Part shown: piece after piece, positions 1-5,885 of the stretch
Layout: every line of letters begins with the position of its first letter
Numbering within the stretch: position 1 is the first letter of the stretch
Assembly (NCBI GenBank): GCA_947371645.1
Contig: CANBQJ010000173.1
Span: forward strand, 1-7,707
Origin: Burkholderiales bacterium
GTDB lineage: Bacteria > Pseudomonadota > Gammaproteobacteria > Burkholderiales > Burkholderiaceae
Direction of reading: 5' to 3'
DNA length: 7,707 bases
Translations under genes and position numbers: made by a program
Notes under the pieces: generated by a model
What the model was told of the DNA's origin: nothing
The model's database searches: none
Seen by the model: only the letters and a program-made list of their open reading frames with translations

Positions 1-207
1 GCCCGCCGCGACTTCGGCCCGCTGGTGGTGCCCGCAGACAGCTACTTCTTCCTGGGCGACAACCGCGACAACAGCGCCGATTCACGCTACATCGGCGTGG
101 TGCCGCGCGCGCTCCTGGTGGGGCGAGCCCACCACATCCTGGCCTCGGCCGACATCCTGGACAAGTGGCTGCCCCGGCTGGATCGCTTCGGCATGCACAT
201 CGAGTGA
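1..207 (+). CDS. lepB: Signal peptidase I, C-terminal part (5' end outside window)
   Basis: Type I signal peptidases are inner-membrane serine/lysine proteases that cleave signal peptides from exported proteins. Only the last 68 residues are present, in frame 1, ending at TGA 205-207. The family's conserved box E, GDNRDNSADSR, is encoded at 55-87 and is followed by YIGVVP and a glycine that fits the usual VG(K/R)A position; this is what identifies the gene. The catalytic Ser and Lys lie upstream and cannot be checked. The tail after VGRA (HHILASADILDKW and on to the stop) differs from the short hydrophobic ending typical of housekeeping LepB, so this may be a second, accessory paralogue rather than the lepA-linked copy; that is inference. 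The next plus-strand gene starts about 390 bases later, so co-transcription with the pump is not obvious. Confidence 0.9.
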   Translation, partial: ARRDFGPLVVPADSYFFLGDNRDNSADSRYIGVVPRALLVGRAHHILASADILDKWLPRLDRFGMHIE

Positions 208-210
208 CCC

Positions 211-381
211 TCACCGATCGCGCCTCAAGCGTCTCGGCACCCACGAAGCATCGCGGGGAGGCCCTTCAGGATGAAGGGCCTGCGCCTCCTGTGGCGTCTG
301 GCCTTCGTAGACGAGCACATCGCGCTCGCGGAAACCATCAATCACCACGGGCCGCAGCGCCACGTACTGGCGGCTCATCAT
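211..381 (-). CDS. Possible small ORF, 56 aa, unknown function
   Basis: The minus strand is open from two adjacent ATG codons (381-379 and 378-376) to TGA at 213-211, encoding 56 residues beginning MMSRQYVALRPVVIDGF. The first 35 or so codons have the strong third-position G/C bias of real genes here, and the sequence is not obviously low-complexity. The last third is rich in Pro and Arg and looks less like protein. No good Shine-Dalgarno sequence precedes either ATG. The frame stays open upstream to a TAG about 14 codons before the first ATG, so it could also be the 3' remnant of a longer lost gene. It converges on the signal peptidase gene, leaving 3 bases between the two stops. I do not recognise the product; it may be spurious. 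Confidence 0.3.
   Translation of the reverse strand: MMSRQYVALRPVVIDGFRERDVLVYEGQTPQEAQALHPEGPPRDASWVPRRLRRDR
259..281. repeat. Perfect 10-bp inverted repeat, hairpin downstream of lepB
   Basis: AGGCCCTTCA (259-268) and TGAAGGGCCT (272-281) are perfect reverse complements around a 3-base loop. The hairpin lies 51 bases after the signal peptidase stop. It could end transcription of that gene, but no T run follows on the plus strand and none is clear on the minus strand, so it is not a standard intrinsic terminator. It also lies inside the possible minus-strand ORF. Confidence 0.55.
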
Positions 382-583
382 GAGGCCAACAAAGAGGATG
401 GATGAACGCGGGCAACTCTATTGCAGCATCGGACGGACGTCGGCCATCGAAGCATCCCGCATGAGGTTCATCGGCCAGTGAAGCAGTGGATCGGTGGCCC
501 GCGCTTACTCTGTTATCGCATGCCAGCCTGAGCAGTTCGCATAAGGCCACACCCCATTCCTGCGGCACCATCCGCGGGTTCCT

Positions 584-587
584 GGAG
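584..587 (+). promoter_or_regulatory. Shine-Dalgarno sequence selecting the pump start
   Basis: GGAG at 584-587 lies 7 bases before ATG 595. A second ATG at 591 in another frame would leave only 3 bases and opens an unrelated reading frame. The spacing and the family-typical N-terminus MWIVSVALRRPYTF both favour 595. Confidence 0.7.
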
Positions 588-594
588 TGAATGC

Positions 595-3500
595 ATGTGG
601 ATCGTGAGTGTGGCCCTGAGGCGGCCCTATACCTTTGTCGTCCTGGCCGTGATGATCGTGCTGCTGGGCCTGTTTGCCATCGCGCGCACAGCCACCGACA
701 TCTTCCCCGCCATCCGCATCCCGGTGGTGGCGGTGCTGTGGCAGTACACCGGCCTGCCGCCCGACGACATGGCCAACCGCATCGTGTCGTTTTCGGAGCG
801 GACGGCGCAGACCACGGTCACCGGCATCGAGCACACCGAGTCGCAGACGCTGGGTGGCGTGTCGGTGGTCAAGTACTTCTTCCAGCCCAACGTCAGCCCC
901 GAGCTGGCCGTGGCACAGATCACGGCGGTGTCGCAGTCCAGCCTGCGCTTTGCGCCGCCGGGCACATCTCCGCCCCTGGTGCTGGCGTATGACGCCTCTA
1001 CCGTGCCCATCATCCAGCTGGCACTGAGCAGCAAGAAGCTCTCCGAGGCCGAGGTCTTCGATGCCGGCAACACCATCATCCGCACCGGCCTGGCATCGGT
1101 GGCCGGTGCCGCCCTGCCCTTCCCCTTCGGTGGCCGCCAGCGCCAGGTGCAGGTGGACCTGGACCCGGCCGCGCTGCGCAGCTTCGGCCTGTCGCCTCAG
1201 GACGTGACCACCGCGATCGGCAACCAGAACCTCATCATCCCGGCGGGCACGCAAAAAATCGGCGACACCGAGTTCAACGTCAAGCTCAACGGCAGCCCAC
1301 AGACCATCGCCGAGCTCAATGACCTGCCCGTGCGCGCTTTCCAGGACAGCGTGATCCGCATCCGCGACGTGGCCCATGTGCGCGACGGCTCTGCGCCCCA
1401 GACCAACATCGTGCGCGTGGAAGGCGACCGCTCGGTGCTGATGAGCATCCTCAAAACCGGCTCGGCGTCCACGCTGGGCATCATCGACCAGATGCGTGCG
1501 CTGCTGCCCACCATCCAGTCGCGCCTGCCCGACGGCTTCCAGATCCGCCAGCTGGGTGACCAGTCCACCTTCGTGCGTGCCGCCGTGCATGGCGTGCTCT
1601 TTGAAGGCGCGGTGGCCGCGGCCCTGACCGGCCTGCTGATCCTGCTCTTCCTGGGCTCGTGGCGCAGCACGCTGATCATTACCATCTCCATCCCGCTGTC
1701 GGTGCTGGCGTCCATCATCGTGCTGGCCGCTCTGGGCGAGACCATCAACATCATGACGCTGGGCGGCCTGGCCCTGGCCGTGGGCATCCTGGTAGACGAC
1801 GCCACGGTGGCCATCGAGAACATCAACACGCACCTGGAGCAAGGCAAGGACGTGCGCACCGCCATCCTCGATGGCGCCCACCAGATCGCGCTGCCGGCCC
1901 TGGTGTCCACGCTGTGCATCTGCATCGTGTTCATCCCGATGTTCTTCCTGACCGGCATCGCGCGCCACCTCTTCGTGCCCATGGCCGAGGCCGTGGTGTT
2001 CGCCATGCTGGCGTCCTACCTGCTGTCCCGAACGCTCATCCCCACGCTGGCCAGCTTCTGGCTGCGCCCCCATGCGCCTGGTGAAGCGCACAGCCAACGC
2101 GGCTTCCTGGCCTGGGCCCATGCCCTGCAGCACGGCTTCGAGCTGGGCTTCGAGCGGGTCCGTCACACCTATGAACAGCGCCTGTCGCATGCCCTGGCCC
2201 ACCCCGCACGCAGCGCCCTGGTCTTCACGGGGCTGGTGACCGCCAGCTTCATCGTGTGGCCATCTCTGGGCAGCGATTTCTTCCCGCAGGTGGACACCGG
2301 CCAGATCAAGCTGCACCTGCGCGCGCCCAGCGGCACCCGCATCGAGCGCACCGCCCAGCTGGCCGATGAGGTCGAAAGCGTGATCCGGCAGGTGATCCCC
2401 GCGGCCGAGCGCGACACCCTGGTCGACAACATTGGCTTGCCCAACAGCTCCATCAACCTGGCCTACAGCAACTCGGCCCCGGTGGGCCCGGGCGATGCCG
2501 ACATCATGGTGACCCTGGCGCCCGGCCACCGCCCCACCAACGAACACATCCGCGTGCTGCGCCAGCGCCTGAACAACGACTTCCCTGGCGTGACCTTCAA
2601 CTTCCTGCCGGCCGACATCGTTACCCAGATCCTCAACTTCGGCCTGCCCTCGCCCTTTGGCATCCAGGTCACCGGCTTCAACATCAAGGGCAACGCGGCA
2701 TGGCTGCAGAACCTGCAGGCCAAGGTCAAACAGATCCCCGGCGCGGTGGACGTGCGCATCCACCAGGCCTTTGATTACCCCGAGATCCGCGTCAACGTGG
2801 ACCGCACCGAGGCGATGCGCCTGGGCCTGCAGCAGCGCGACGTGGCCAGCAACATGCTGATCACCTTGTCGGGCAGCTTCCAGACCAACCCCACCTTCTG
2901 GGTCGACCCCCGCACAGGCGTGCAGTACAGCATCGCCACGCAAACGCCACAGCCCCGCATGGCCACGCTCAACGACCTGCAGACCCTGCCCGTGACCGGC
3001 AGCGCCAACGACGCGGCACCGCAGATCCTGGCCAACCTGGCCACCTTCAAGCGCGGCGTGGGCCCCACCGTGGTCAGCCACCAGAACGCTTTGCCCACGG
3101 TCGACCTGTACGGCTCGGTGGAAGACACCGACCTGGGCTCGGTGGCCAAGGCCCTGCAGCAGTTGGTCGACGAGAACCGCAAGGACCTGCCCAAGGGCTC
3201 AACCGTGGCCATCCGCGGCCAGATCGACACCATGAAGGCCTCATTCCAGGGGCTGGCCTTCGGGCTCATTGGCGCGGTGGTGCTGGTCTACCTGCTCATC
3301 GTCATCAATTTCCAGAGCTGGCTGGACCCGCTGATCATCGTCAGCGCCCTGCCCGCCGCGCTGGGCGGCATCGTGCTGATGCTGTTCATCACCGGCACCC
3401 ACATCAGCGTGCCCGCGTTGACAGGCGCCATCATGTGCATCGGCGTGGCCACAGCCAACTCGGTGCTGGTGGTGAGCTTCGCGCGTGAACTGTTCGACGC

Positions 3501-3771
3501 CGGCGCCACGGCCCTGCAAGCCGCGCTGCAAGCCGGTGTGGCCCGCCTGCGCCCCGTGCTGATGACGGCCCTGGCCATGGTGGTGGGCATGGTGCCCATG
3601 GCCCTGGGCCTGGGCGAGGGCGCCGAGCAGAACGCCCCGCTGGGTCGCGCCGTGATCGGCGGCCTCCTGTTTGCCACCGTGGCCACGCTCTTCTTCGTGC
3701 CCCTGGTCTTCTCCGTTGTCCACGGCCGCCGCGCAGCGCGGCAGGCCGCAACCGCCCCTGTGCAGGTGTGA
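595..3771 (+). CDS. RND efflux permease, HAE1 family (inner-membrane pump subunit)
   Basis: The 1058-residue product matches the usual full length of AcrB-type proton-driven pumps, which work as inner-membrane trimers expelling hydrophobic or amphiphilic compounds. TM1 is at about 12-30, after the hallmark start ALRRPYTF, and is followed by TDIFP. A large periplasmic loop follows, then TM2-TM6 (about 334-485), TM7 (about 540-556), a second large loop and TM8-TM12 (about 885-1040). The proton-relay pair D401-D402 sits in TM4 (GILVDDATVAIEN), equivalent to AcrB D407/D408. The TM11 arginine is kept in RLRPVLMT (R986). The TM10 lysine position of AcrB (K940) appears to be A954, in GVATANSVLVV. 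The substrate cannot be read from sequence. The adaptor gene follows after 2 bases. The gene order permease then adaptor, and the TM10 sequence, suggest a subgroup distinct from AcrB. Confidence 0.96.
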   Translation: MWIVSVALRRPYTFVVLAVMIVLLGLFAIARTATDIFPAIRIPVVAVLWQYTGLPPDDMANRIVSFSERTAQTTVTGIEHTESQTLGGVSVVKYFFQPNVSPELAVAQITAVSQSSLRFAPPGTSPPLVLAYDASTVPIIQLALSSKKLSEAEVFDAGNTIIRTGLASVAGAALPFPFGGRQRQVQVDLDPAALRSFGLSPQDVTTAIGNQNLIIPAGTQKIGDTEFNVKLNGSPQTIAELNDLPVRAFQDSVIRIRDVAHVRDGSAPQTNIVRVEGDRSVLMSILKTGSASTLGIIDQMRALLPTIQSRLPDGFQIRQLGDQSTFVRAAVHGVLFEGAVAAALTGLLILLFLGSWRSTLIITISIPLSVLASIIVLAALGETINIMTLGGLALAVGILVDDATVAIENINTHLEQGKDVRTAILDGAHQIALPALVSTLCICIVFIPMFFLTGIARHLFVPMAEAVVFAMLASYLLSRTLIPTLASFWLRPHAPGEAHSQRGFLAWAHALQHGFELGFERVRHTYEQRLSHALAHPARSALVFTGLVTASFIVWPSLGSDFFPQVDTGQIKLHLRAPSGTRIERTAQLADEVESVIRQVIPAAERDTLVDNIGLPNSSINLAYSNSAPVGPGDADIMVTLAPGHRPTNEHIRVLRQRLNNDFPGVTFNFLPADIVTQILNFGLPSPFGIQVTGFNIKGNAAWLQNLQAKVKQIPGAVDVRIHQAFDYPEIRVNVDRTEAMRLGLQQRDVASNMLITLSGSFQTNPTFWVDPRTGVQYSIATQTPQPRMATLNDLQTLPVTGSANDAAPQILANLATFKRGVGPTVVSHQNALPTVDLYGSVEDTDLGSVAKALQQLVDENRKDLPKGSTVAIRGQIDTMKASFQGLAFGLIGAVVLVYLLIVINFQSWLDPLIIVSALPAALGGIVLMLFITGTHISVPALTGAIMCIGVATANSVLVVSFARELFDAGATALQAALQAGVARLRPVLMTALAMVVGMVPMALGLGEGAEQNAPLGRAVIGGLLFATVATLFFVPLVFSVVHGRRAARQAATAPVQV

Positions 3772-3773
3772 TC

Positions 3774-4964
3774 ATGTTGTCTCAGGACCCTCATCGCATG
3801 CGCCTTCAACCCGTCCGGCGCCCACACCCCGGCTTGTCCAAGCCGGCCCTGCTGGCACTGGCGGGCGTCATCGCGCTGGTCGCCTGGCGCTGGTCTGGCG
3901 ACGTGCGCGCGCAGTCCGCCCTGACCCGGCAGACCCATGCCCAGGCCACACCCGTCGTGGTGGTCACCAGCCCGCAAGCGGCGTCCGCGCCCGACACCCT
4001 GGTGCTGCCCGGCACCGCCCGAGGCTGGTCGGAAGCACCGGTGTACGCGCGCACTGCCGGCTATGTGAAGCGCTGGGTGGTCGACATCGGCGACACGGTG
4101 CTGGCCGGCCAACTGCTGGCAGAGATCGACGCGCCCGAGCTGGACCAGCAGCTCAAGCAGGCCCAGGCCGATGTGGCCACCGCGGACACCCAGGCTCAGC
4201 AGGCCAAAGCCACCTCGGACCGCGTGAGCAAGCTGCTGCCCAGCCAGGCCGTGTCACCGCAAGAGGCAGGAGACCGGCTCAGCGACGCTCGGGTGCGCAG
4301 CTCTGCCCTGGCTTCCGCAAGCGCCAACCTGCAGCGCCTGCAGGCCCTGGCCGCCTTCAAACAGGTGCGTGCGCCCTTTGCCGGCACCGTGACCGCACGC
4401 AATGCAGACGCGGGCACGCTGGTGTCGGGCAGCAACAGCGGCACGCCCCTGTTCACCCTGAGCGACGGCCGACGCCTGCGGGTGGACGTGCAGGCGCCCG
4501 AAGCCCTGGCCGCCGGCATCCATGTCCGCGACGAGGCCGAGGTGGTGCCCGGTGGCAGCGGCTGGAAAAAGCCCCTGCCAGCCCGTGTGCTGGCCAGTGC
4601 AGGCGCTGTGAACCCGGCGGCCCGCACCGTCAAGGTCCAGCTGGAGCTGGGCCATGCAGATGACCAGGTGCTGCCCGGCGGCTATGTGGAGGTGCGCTTC
4701 AAGCAGCCTGTGCGCGGCAATGCACTGCGACTGCCGGGCAACGGCCTGCTGTTCCGCGGAGACGGCCTGCGCGTGGCCACGGTGGATGCGCAAGGCGTCG
4801 TCCACCTGCGCGACGTGGTGCAGGGCCGCGACTTCGGCAAGGAAGTAGAGATCCTCTCGGGCATCAGCGCGCAGGACCGCGTGATCCTCAACCCCTCGGA
4901 CGCCATCCGCGACGGCGACATCGTGCGGGTGCAGGATGCCAAGACGCGACCGTCTGGCTCATGA
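3774..4964 (+). CDS. RND efflux periplasmic adaptor (membrane fusion protein, HlyD/AcrA type)
   Basis: This protein of about 396 residues links the inner-membrane pump to an outer-membrane channel. An N-terminal membrane anchor lies at about 24-38 (ALLALAGVIALVAW); there is no lipobox cysteine, so it is anchored by a helix. The split lipoyl domain is visible as VYARTAGYVKRWVVDIGDTV from residue 90 and FKQVRAPFAGTVTARNADAG from residue 195. Between them is an Ala/Gln-rich coiled-coil hairpin (about 124-190). A beta-barrel and a membrane-proximal domain follow, with LPGGYVEVRF as a family motif. ATG 3774 lies 2 bases after the permease stop, giving translational coupling; GTG 3768, overlapping that stop, and ATG 3798 (preceded by AGGA) are alternative starts. 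The end, VILNPSDAIRDGDIVRV plus a short tail, looks nearly complete, but the final residues abut a foreign junction. No outer-membrane channel gene follows. Confidence 0.93.
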   Translation: MLSQDPHRMRLQPVRRPHPGLSKPALLALAGVIALVAWRWSGDVRAQSALTRQTHAQATPVVVVTSPQAASAPDTLVLPGTARGWSEAPVYARTAGYVKRWVVDIGDTVLAGQLLAEIDAPELDQQLKQAQADVATADTQAQQAKATSDRVSKLLPSQAVSPQEAGDRLSDARVRSSALASASANLQRLQALAAFKQVRAPFAGTVTARNADAGTLVSGSNSGTPLFTLSDGRRLRVDVQAPEALAAGIHVRDEAEVVPGGSGWKKPLPARVLASAGAVNPAARTVKVQLELGHADDQVLPGGYVEVRFKQPVRGNALRLPGNGLLFRGDGLRVATVDAQGVVHLRDVVQGRDFGKEVEILSGISAQDRVILNPSDAIRDGDIVRVQDAKTRPSGS

Positions 4965-5402
4965 GCAAGAGAGGTCCACGGCTTAATCTTCATCGGAGGC
5001 GTGGGCACGGGCAAGACTCACCTTGCCTGCGCCCTCGTTCGCGAGTGCGCGCCAAGGGCTGTGTTGTATGCCTCCGTCAGCGACCTCATAAGAAGGCTCC
5101 GTGAGACTTGGCGACCCAATGCTGAGTGTTCGGAGCGTTCGCTCCTGACCAGCCTCGCTGAGGCTGACCTTCTTGTGGCCGATGAGATTGGTGTCCAACA
5201 CGGGACGGACGCCGAGCGCCTCCACATCTTTGAAGTGATGGACGCGCGGTACCGGGCAATGCGACCAACTGTCCTGCTTTCAAATGAACCCCTTCGGGAG
5301 GTCCGCGAGTACGTTGGGGAGCGGGTATTTGACCGCCTGCGTGAGACGAGCCGCGTCGTCACGTTCAACTGGGAGAGTGCCCGTCGCGGTAGCCAGTCCT
5401 AG
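4965..5402 (+). pseudogene. DnaC-type helicase loader, N-terminally truncated
   Basis: DnaC-type loaders are AAA+ ATPases that load the replicative helicase and are common in phages and mobile elements. This frame is open from the base after the adaptor stop, in the same frame as the adaptor, to TAG 5400-5402, giving 145 codons. It shows a Walker A motif (GGVGTGKTHLA, residues 11-21), Walker B (LLVADEIG, 69-76), a sensor-1-like VLLSN, the arginine-finger segment GERVFDRLRE, and the DnaC-like ending VVTFNWESARR. These are the C-terminal AAA+ features; roughly the first 100 residues of a normal DnaC of about 250 aa are missing. The only early start, GTG 5001, would split the Walker A motif and has no properly spaced ribosome site. 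Codon use is less GC-biased than in the pump genes, consistent with transfer. An IstB transposition helper is the nearest alternative, but the C-terminal motifs fit DnaC better. Confidence 0.85.
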
Positions 5403-5417
5403 GGCCTATGGATACTT

Positions 5418-5445
5418 CATCTCAGTTCTCCAATGAACTGAGATG
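5418..5445. repeat. Perfect 11-bp inverted repeat after the DnaC remnant
   Basis: CATCTCAGTTC (5418-5428) and GAACTGAGATG (5435-5445) are perfect reverse complements around the 6-base loop TCCAAT. The hairpin starts 16 bases after the DnaC stop. It has no following T run, so it may act as an RNA-stabilising or processing hairpin, or as a protein-binding site, rather than as a terminator. The palindrome TTGGATCCAA follows within 2 bases. Confidence 0.6.
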
Positions 5446-5473
5446 CTTGGATCCAATTGACGAAAAGCGACCA

Positions 5474-5508
5474 GGCCTCAAATGCGAAGTGCATTTGAGG
5501 CCATTTTT
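5474..5508 (+). terminator. Intrinsic terminator after the DnaC remnant
   Basis: GGCCTCAAATGC (5474-5485) and GCATTTGAGGCC (5491-5502) form a perfect 12-bp stem with a 5-base loop, followed by ATTTTT (5503-5508). This is a strong Rho-independent terminator on the plus strand, 72 bases past the DnaC stop. It probably ended the original replication operon of the mobile element and would now also end transcripts reading through from the efflux operon. Confidence 0.85.
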
Positions 5509-5646
5509 GCGTTGGAAGATCCACCTTGAGTTGGTCGGCCTGCGCTGCCCCCCCCCAGATCGGGCATCCCTGTGCCGAGGCGATACATCTTGGCGAACCG
5601 TTGCTTCACCCTCAAGCAATCCGTGCCCGTACTACTAGCAAAAGGC

Positions 5647-5669
5647 TGGGGGCAACTTTGGGGGCAACT
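5647..5669. repeat. Tandem direct repeat TGGGGGCAACT, 12-base period
   Basis: TGGGGGCAACT occurs at 5647-5657 and again at 5659-5669, separated by one T. It lies about 50 bases inside the proposed attachment site. Short tandem repeats of this kind next to att sites are often arm-type binding sites for a tyrosine integrase or excisionase; here that role is inferred from position only. Confidence 0.5.
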
Positions 5670-5719
5670 GATATCATCATGACGCTACTTGAAGGCACTG
5701 CAGGTGCATGCCCGGAACT

Positions 5720-5742
5720 TTAGATTCCCCCCGGCTCCACCA
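5720..5742 (+). other. ssrA: Displaced 3' end of a tmRNA (ssrA) gene, attR-like site
   Basis: The sequence fits the 3' end of a tmRNA or tRNA-Ala: T-loop TTAGATT (5720-5726; consensus TTCGATT), T-stem strand CCCCC (5727-5731), acceptor strand CGGCTCC (5732-5738), discriminator A (5739) and CCA (5740-5742). The acceptor places U at position 70, so with a GGGGC(U/C)G 5' end it would form the G3:U70 alanine identity pair used by tmRNA and tRNA-Ala; GGGGCUG, the tmRNA 5' end known from E. coli, fits exactly. The 5' T-stem should be GGGGG but 5715-5719 reads GAACT, and no tmRNA body, tag reading frame or 5' end lies upstream. Identity therefore begins inside the T-loop, a known crossover place for tyrosine integrases. 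I read it as the host gene's 3' end displaced by integration. tRNA-Ala is the alternative. Confidence 0.72.
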
Positions 5743-5749
5743 ATCAAAC

Positions 5750-5771
5750 GTCTCAAGAAGCCTCTTGAGAC
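5750..5771. repeat. Perfect 9-bp inverted repeat between the ssrA end and its terminator
   Basis: GTCTCAAGA (5750-5758) and TCTTGAGAC (5763-5771) pair perfectly around the loop AGCC. It begins 7 bases after the CCA of the ssrA fragment and ends 5 bases before the next terminator stem. It may guide 3' processing of the tmRNA precursor or form the first of two terminator hairpins; no T run follows directly. Confidence 0.55.
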
Positions 5772-5776
5772 TCAGG

Positions 5777-5811
5777 AATCCCCGAGTGGTCAAACGCTTG
5801 GGGATTTTTTT
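5777..5811 (+). terminator. Intrinsic terminator, probably the native ssrA terminator
   Basis: AATCCCCGAGTG (5777-5788) pairs with CGCTTGGGGATT (5795-5806) over 12 positions, two of them G-U, with loop GTCAAA and seven T (5805-5811). It sits 35 bases behind the CCA of the displaced ssrA end, where the host gene's own terminator is expected if the fragment and its downstream flank were left in place by integration. Confidence 0.88.
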
Positions 5812-5885
5812 GTCCATTGTGGGTGGCCATCGAACCCTTGCCGACCGCGCACAAAAGGCTTCGCTTCAAGGACCTGACGCCCAAG

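Larger units (their letters stand above)
208..594. other. Intergenic region upstream of the efflux operon
   Basis: This gap of 387 bases lies between the signal peptidase stop and the pump start. It holds a perfect hairpin at 259-281 and a possible short minus-strand ORF at 211-381, both listed separately. The right half (about 382-583) should carry the pump promoter and any operator, but I see no convincing -35/-10 pair; TGTTATCGC at 511-519 is only a weak extended -10 look-alike without a good -35. No divergent regulator gene of the TetR or MarR kind is present, so local control of the pump cannot be read from this sequence. Confidence 0.6.
5403..5722. other. Gene-free remnant of a mobile element
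   Basis: This stretch of about 320 bases is visibly poorer in G+C than the flanking genes and has no ORF that resembles a protein. It holds tandem hairpins (5418-5445 and 5474-5508), a 10-bp palindrome TTGGATCCAA (5447-5456), a run of nine C (5548-5556) and a tandem TGGGGGCAACT repeat (5647-5669). Its position between a truncated DnaC gene and a displaced ssrA 3' end suggests the terminal non-coding part of an integrated element. No integrase or excisionase could be read on either strand. Confidence 0.6.

Noticed and set aside
591..992. Plus-strand ORF starting at ATG 591
   Set aside because: It is an off-frame reading inside the permease gene; the ribosome site spacing and family N-terminus support ATG 595.
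505..3081. Very long minus-strand open frame (858 codons) opposite the permease
   Set aside because: Its product is dominated by His, Asp, Gln, Gly and Arg with no fold-like pattern, as expected from the complement of GC-biased codons. The plus strand encodes a clear full-length RND permease over the whole stretch.
4965..5402. IstB-type transposition helper of an IS21-like element
   Set aside because: The ending FNWES, GERVFDRLRE and DEIGVQ with following text match DnaC-type loaders better, and no partner transposase or terminal inverted repeats are visible.
5548..5556. Run of nine C as a phase-variation tract
   Set aside because: It lies in no gene and no recognisable promoter, so slippage would have no visible effect; a sequencing error is also possible.
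5408..5638. Small ORF across the hairpins (76 codons)
   Set aside because: It runs through two perfect hairpins including a terminator, has no ribosome site, and its product is not protein-like.
5500..5742. A complete tmRNA or tRNA gene
   Set aside because: Only the 3' half of the T-loop, T-stem and acceptor strand with CCA are present. No 5' acceptor strand, tag frame or matching 5' T-stem strand was found.
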